Shown here: positions 41,213-44,350 of the stretch, piece after piece
Numbering within the stretch: position 1 is the stretch's first letter
Layout: each line of letters opens with the position of its first letter
Assembly (NCBI GenBank): GCA_045531795.1
Contig: JAZSET010000018.1
Span: forward strand, 1 to 44,350
Direction: 5' to 3'
Origin: UBA4717 sp045531795
GTDB lineage: Bacteria; Bacillota; Clostridia; Oscillospirales; CAG-272
Length of the DNA: 44,350 nt
Made by a program: the position numbers and the translations under genes
Notes under the pieces: generated by a model
What the model was told of the DNA's origin: nothing
Database searches by the model: none
What the model saw: the letters and a program-made list of their open reading frames with translations, nothing else

Positions 41213-41473
41213 ATGAAAAAAAGTAACGAAAGAAGCAGTGTAATAACCACCATAATTATTATTGCAAGTGCTATTGTTGTTGCCGCAGGTGTGATTTTTG
41301 CATTCAAAAAGCTTTGCGACAAGTACAGCATTATAGAAAGAAAGCCCAAAAAGAAGTTTATCGACTTTGACGATGCAGACGACTGGGCTATAGATGAGTG
41401 CGATTTTTCTATGATTGACGACGAAGAATGCGAAAACAAATGCGAAAGCTGTGAAGAGGAAAGCACTCTTTAA
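41213..41473 (+). CDS. Small single-TM protein with acidic tail (unknown)
   Basis: This 86-residue protein has a short basic N-terminus and a TM segment of strongly hydrophobic residues (about 10-30). Next come a basic patch (KPKKKF) and a highly acidic tail with four cysteines, ENKCESCEEE. I do not recognise the family. The start is fixed by GGAGGT at 41203-41208, and the longer frame to 41075 was rejected. Promoter and terminator on both sides make it a single-gene unit. The gene is conserved-looking (good codon use) but of unknown role. Confidence 0.75.
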   Translation: MKKSNERSSVITTIIIIASAIVVAAGVIFAFKKLCDKYSIIERKPKKKFIDFDDADDWAIDECDFSMIDDEECENKCESCEEESTL

Positions 41474-41484
41474 TCAAAAAAATT

Positions 41485-41514
41485 ACGGGTCGGACAAAAG
41501 TCCGGCCCGTTTTG
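41485..41514 (+). terminator. Terminator of the small acidic membrane protein gene
   Basis: An 11-bp stem ACGGGTCGGAC / GTCCGGCCCGT (one T-G pair) with an AAAA loop is followed by four T including the last stem base. Confidence 0.85.
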
Positions 41515-41756
41515 TTATGGATAAAATCCTATGCAAACGGGTCGCCGGCAGGGCGAGTAGCGCGTGGGGGTTGTGCAAATTTGAAATCTCCACCCGTACA
41601 CCAATGTCTGTGGAAATTCACGGGAGGCGGAACGCCTCCCCTACAGATGACTTGATTATATCACCGTAGGGGAGGGGTCTCCCCTCCCGCAAGGCTATGC
41701 CGACAAAAAAGCCTTCTCCCGCAGGAGAAGGCTTTTTGTGAACTTTCCGCTTTGCT
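41515..41756. repeat. Dispersed palindromic repeat and bidirectional hairpin
   Basis: Bases 41621-41689 (69 bp) contain the same palindromic element as 3051-3118: CGGGAGGC...CCCCTAC then GTAGGGGAGG...CCTCCCG. Bases 41587-41602 carry the related CTCCACCCGTACACC motif seen as GGTGTACGGGTGG at 3132. A terminator hairpin at 41706-41736 (AGCCTTCTCCC / GGAGAAGGCT) is very like the one at 20165-20199 and can close the minus-strand DUF4830 gene. No ORF here is supported. Confidence 0.75.
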
Positions 41757-42257
41757 TTAAAGTACCGTATCCTTGGAAAAGCCGTGAATAAATCCTCCTG
41801 TATCCGCAGAGCAGATGTCACCGCCGACAATTTTCTTGCCCTTAACAAGAATATTTGCGTACACGACACCGTTATAGTTTTCATAATTTGTCACCTGATA
41901 GGTGTATCTCATAAGCTTTTTCTTCTTGTATTTTGAAAGGTCAAGGCCTTGCTTTTTCTGAAGCTCGTTATATCCGGCAAAAACCTTGTCAAATTCCTCG
42001 GGGATTGTAACTTCAACCTCTTCAAGGGGTGTTGACTCTACGGTATAGCCGAACTGAGACAAAAATGCAACTCTGTCCTCGTTGGTTTTTATTTTGTCAA
42101 ATGTGATTTCTTCAGGGGCATTTACAGTGGCATCATTATACACCACCACGGGCTCATAGCTTGGTATAAAAGCAATAAGTGTGACAAGAGCCACCAGTGC
42201 CACACCTACTACGCCAAAGAACTTCAGCGTATTTGCTCTGAGCGAATAGATAAACAT
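41757..42257 (-). CDS. DUF4830 family membrane-anchored protein
   Basis: This 166-residue protein has a single N-terminal TM (about 12-33) and an extracytoplasmic domain containing FAGYNELQKKQGLDLSKYKKKKLMRYTYQV, a pattern I associate with DUF4830. The end has NILVKGKKIVGGDICSADTGGFIHGF. Function is unknown; family members occur in Clostridia. AAGGAGA is positioned ahead of the start. It lies 39 bases after the AGCS gene on the same strand, so co-transcription is possible. Confidence 0.8.
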   Translation of the reverse strand: MFIYSLRANTLKFFGVVGVALVALVTLIAFIPSYEPVVVYNDATVNAPEEITFDKIKTNEDRVAFLSQFGYTVESTPLEEVEVTIPEEFDKVFAGYNELQKKQGLDLSKYKKKKLMRYTYQVTNYENYNGVVYANILVKGKKIVGGDICSADTGGFIHGFSKDTVL

Positions 42258-42296
42258 AACGTTCTCCTTAATGCAGTTAATATGTAGTAAATTATA

Positions 42297-43676
42297 TTAT
42301 TCTGACTTTGTGTTTATGACTTCAAAAAATTTATTTGTTTCACATTTTATCTCACCCGTGCATTTTATGATATATGATGTGTTTATGATTGTCATTACCG
42401 CCGTTGAAAGGTCAGAAAGCTCCCACATCAGACCTCCCGGCACAACGCACCCCAAAAGCACCGAGATACTGTAGACAAAAAAGTAAAGCTGTTTTGTTTT
42501 TTCAAATCCGAATTTAAAATTATAACTGCTTACAATGAATCTCACTGCCTCAACGCCGTAAAATGACCAGCAGATAATTGTTGCAAACGCAAAAAACACA
42601 ACAGACACGCTCATAAAGCCGGGGGCTATTTCGCCGATATATTTACTGTATGCCCTTATTGCCGTAACCATAGCCGGCTCTCCCGAAACAGAGTTGTCGG
42701 CAATAAGAATCACAAATGCCGTCATCGAACAAAGCACAATTGTATCTATAAAGACCTCGGCAATTCCAAACAGCCCCTGCCTGCAGGGACTGTTTGTGTC
42801 TGATGTTGCGTGTGCAGTAACGGATGTACCGCTTCCTGCCTCATTTGATAAAATCCCTCTCGCCACGCCAAAGCGCATTGCGCGCACTATTGAATATCCC
42901 ATAACTCCGCCTGCTGCCGACTCAAAAGAAAAAGCCTCGGACAGTATTCTGTACATAACACCCGGCAACTGGCCGATATTGGTGAAGATAACATATAATG
43001 ACACAAGTATATAAATCAGACAAAACACAGGGACTGCAAGAACAGTAAAGCCGGCGATCCTCCCTCTTCCCGATGATATTACAAAAATAGTAAGTACCGA
43101 CAGTACTGCTCCGCATATCGCAGAGGGGACATTAAAACTTGCTTCAAGCGACACGGCAATTGCATTGGACTGAACAACACTTCCCATACTTATTGAAGTC
43201 ACCACGCAAAGTATGGCAAAAATCAGAGCAAGTACAGAATTTCCGTGACTTTTCATATAAACAAATGCGCCACCCGTATACTCTCGTGAGCCCTCACTTA
43301 TTCTCTGACGGTATTTTACACCGAGCATTGACTCGCCGTACTTCAGAATCATTGAAAAAAGTGCCGAAACCCACATCCAGAAAACAGCACCCGCACCACC
43401 CATAGCGATAGCTGAAGCAACGCCTGCAATATTGCCGACTCCGAGTGTTCCTGCAAGGGCAAGACACAGTGCCCTTATTGACGAGGCACGGCTCTTGTTT
43501 TCACCGCCAAGACTTTTAATTACAAGAAGCGGGTGCCGTAAATGAAAAAATCCGAGCTTTAGTGACAAGAAAAGTCCCGCACCTAAAATAAGCGGCGGCA
43601 ATATCGGACCGAATATATATGTATTTAAGAATGTAAGCAACTTTTTCACCTCTGTAAAATCTATGAAAAAATCCAC
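42297..43676 (-). CDS. Amino acid carrier protein, AGCS family (sodium:alanine/glycine symporter)
   Basis: This 459-residue membrane protein of the AGCS family imports alanine or glycine with Na+ or H+. About eleven hydrophobic segments are present. Family motifs are GTLGVGNIAGVASAIAMGGAGAVFWMW (about 75-101), a GGAFVYM segment, MRFGVARGILSNEAGSGTS and QGLFGIAEVFIDT. Substrate among small neutral amino acids cannot be fixed. The start is GTG at 43676 and has no clear ribosome binding site, so the start is less certain than most here. It is the first gene before the DUF4830 gene. Confidence 0.9.
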   Translation of the reverse strand: MDFFIDFTEVKKLLTFLNTYIFGPILPPLILGAGLFLSLKLGFFHLRHPLLVIKSLGGENKSRASSIRALCLALAGTLGVGNIAGVASAIAMGGAGAVFWMWVSALFSMILKYGESMLGVKYRQRISEGSREYTGGAFVYMKSHGNSVLALIFAILCVVTSISMGSVVQSNAIAVSLEASFNVPSAICGAVLSVLTIFVISSGRGRIAGFTVLAVPVFCLIYILVSLYVIFTNIGQLPGVMYRILSEAFSFESAAGGVMGYSIVRAMRFGVARGILSNEAGSGTSVTAHATSDTNSPCRQGLFGIAEVFIDTIVLCSMTAFVILIADNSVSGEPAMVTAIRAYSKYIGEIAPGFMSVSVVFFAFATIICWSFYGVEAVRFIVSSYNFKFGFEKTKQLYFFVYSISVLLGCVVPGGLMWELSDLSTAVMTIINTSYIIKCTGEIKCETNKFFEVINTKSE

Positions 43677-43753
43677 CAGATAATGAACAAATTTTCAAAT
43701 ATTACACCCTATGCTATAAAATGTTAAAACAATGTAAACTATTGAAAAAACCC

Positions 43754-43782
43754 TTGCATTTTTTAATTGGTTGGGCTACAAT
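43754..43782 (+). promoter_or_regulatory. Promoter of groES-groL
   Basis: TTGCAT (43754-43759) and TACAAT (43777-43782) are spaced 17 bp. The CIRCE operator lies directly downstream, in the region of the transcript start. Confidence 0.8.
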
Positions 43783-43793
43783 AAATCTTGCAG

Positions 43794-43820
43794 TTAGCAC
43801 TCGGAGTCCCTGAGTGCTAA
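43794..43820 (+). promoter_or_regulatory. CIRCE operator (HrcA binding site)
   Basis: TTAGCACTC (43794-43802), nine bases, then GAGTGCTAA (43812-43820): a perfect CIRCE inverted repeat. HrcA repressor binding here gives heat-shock control of groESL in Firmicutes. Confidence 0.97.
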
Positions 43821-43881
43821 CAACGATTATTTTCAAAATTCTGTCGGAATTTGCCGGCAGACGAAAGGAATGGTATTTATT

Positions 43882-44166
43882 ATGAAACTTATGCCTCTTA
43901 GTGACCGTGTTGTTGTAAAAATGGTTGAAGCAGAAGAAACAACAAAAAGCGGTATCATTCTTGCAGGTACAGCAAAGGAAAAGCCCCAGGTAGCCGAAAT
44001 TGTAGCAGTAGGCCCCGGCGGACTTGTTGACGGTAAGGAAGTCGTAATGACTGTCAAGGTTGGCGACAAGGTAATCACAAGCAAGTATTCAGGCACTGAA
44101 GTAAAGTGCGACGGTGTTGAGTATATTATCGTTCGTCAGAGCGACATTCTCGCAATTGTTGAATAA
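43882..44166 (+). CDS. groES: Co-chaperonin GroES
   Basis: GroES forms the seven-subunit lid of the GroEL folding chamber. The 94-residue protein has the family length, with MPLSDRVVVKMVEAEE at the N-terminus, SGIILAGTAKEKPQ (mobile loop), VAVGPG, and VGDKVITSKYSGTEVK at the end. The start at 43882 is chosen because the family begins MKLxPLxDRV; an in-frame ATG at 43870 is next to the GAAAGGA ribosome binding site and therefore too close. It lies in an HrcA/CIRCE-controlled operon with groL. Confidence 0.97.
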   Translation: MKLMPLSDRVVVKMVEAEETTKSGIILAGTAKEKPQVAEIVAVGPGGLVDGKEVVMTVKVGDKVITSKYSGTEVKCDGVEYIIVRQSDILAIVE

Positions 44167-44187
44167 TTTAGTATAAGGAGAATTATT

Positions 44188-44350
44188 ATGGCAAAAGATA
44201 TTGCATTTGGAATTGACGCAAGAAATGCGCTTCAGGCAGGCGTTGATAAGCTTGCAGATACAGTAAAAATCACACTTGGCCCTAAGGGCAGAAATGTTGT
44301 ACTTGACAAAAAGTACGGCACCCCCCTTATAACCAATGACGGCGTTACAA
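44188..44350 (+). CDS. groL: Chaperonin GroEL (3'-truncated by window edge)
   Basis: The N-terminal 54 residues of the large chaperonin subunit are visible: MAKDIAFGIDARNALQAGVDKLADTVKITLGPKGRNVVLDKKYGTPLITNDGVT, of which KITLGPKGRNVVLDK is the ATP-binding N-terminal signature. AAGGAG (about 44175-44180) precedes the ATG. It starts 22 bases after groES and continues past the window end. Confidence 0.97.
   Translation, partial: MAKDIAFGIDARNALQAGVDKLADTVKITLGPKGRNVVLDKKYGTPLITNDGVT

Noticed and set aside
1..44350. CRISPR arrays, tRNA and rRNA genes, prophage or insertion sequences
   Set aside because: No regularly spaced direct repeats, no tRNA cloverleaf signature and no transposase, integrase or phage structural gene was recognised by eye in any frame.

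Overview
This window looks like chromosomal DNA of a Gram-positive anaerobe of the Clostridia class, probably a gut Oscillospirales/Ruminococcaceae-type organism. The evidence is a Firmicutes-type L27 with a cleavable N-terminus and its protease Prp, a T-box leader on valS, an L21 leader, a CIRCE operator on groES, RNase J, SpmA/SpmB (which suggest an endospore former), and three secreted proteins anchored by SLH domains. The taxonomic placement is inference. No rRNA, tRNA, CRISPR array, prophage or insertion sequence was seen.

Layout: 1-2945 holds the 3' part of rpoC with its terminator. It is followed by a repeat-rich spacer and, on the minus strand, a cell-surface protein with three cohesin-like modules and three SLH domains (3291-5888). 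From 6 to 20 kb nearly everything is on the plus strand: an acyl carrier protein, a YmfF/YmfH-like M16 pair, lgt-folD, rplU-prp-rpmA, a CNNM/CorC-type transporter with a long structured leader, a DivIVA-like coiled-coil protein, an HTH-TPR regulator, ispF, rpe, an InlB-repeat/SLH protein, and a sortase with a membrane-protein partner. 20.2-25.3 kb (minus) is a complete BMP-type (nucleoside-like) ABC importer: lipoprotein, double ATPase and two permeases. 25.6-41.5 kb contains another SLH protein, valS behind a T-box, mscL with a zinc-ribbon tail, RNase J, an AbrB-zinc finger regulator, spmAB, YfhO and DUF951. 41.7-44.35 kb carries a DUF4830 protein, an AGCS amino-acid:cation symporter, and groES followed by the start of groL.

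The main candidate for something undescribed is an AT-rich minus-strand operon at about 37.7-41.06 kb. It has its own near-consensus promoter and almost no intergenic spacing. It encodes a PD-(D/E)XK nuclease-like protein, a two-TM protein with a cytosolic domain, a small TM/zinc-ribbon protein and a second RNase J-like beta-CASP metallohydrolase, followed by a lipoprotein. Its composition and gene content differ from the housekeeping flanks and would suit a defence or stress-response island, but no function can be proved from sequence alone. Two other points of interest are the three-cohesin SLH protein (an apparent anchoring scaffoldin) and the 240-nt leader or small ORF before the CNNM transporter.

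Three palindromic intergenic repeats related to each other occur at about 3.05, 30.8 and 41.6 kb. Many promoters share a TGG-TATAAT extended -10 with 17-bp spacing, which makes the transcription units easy to read.
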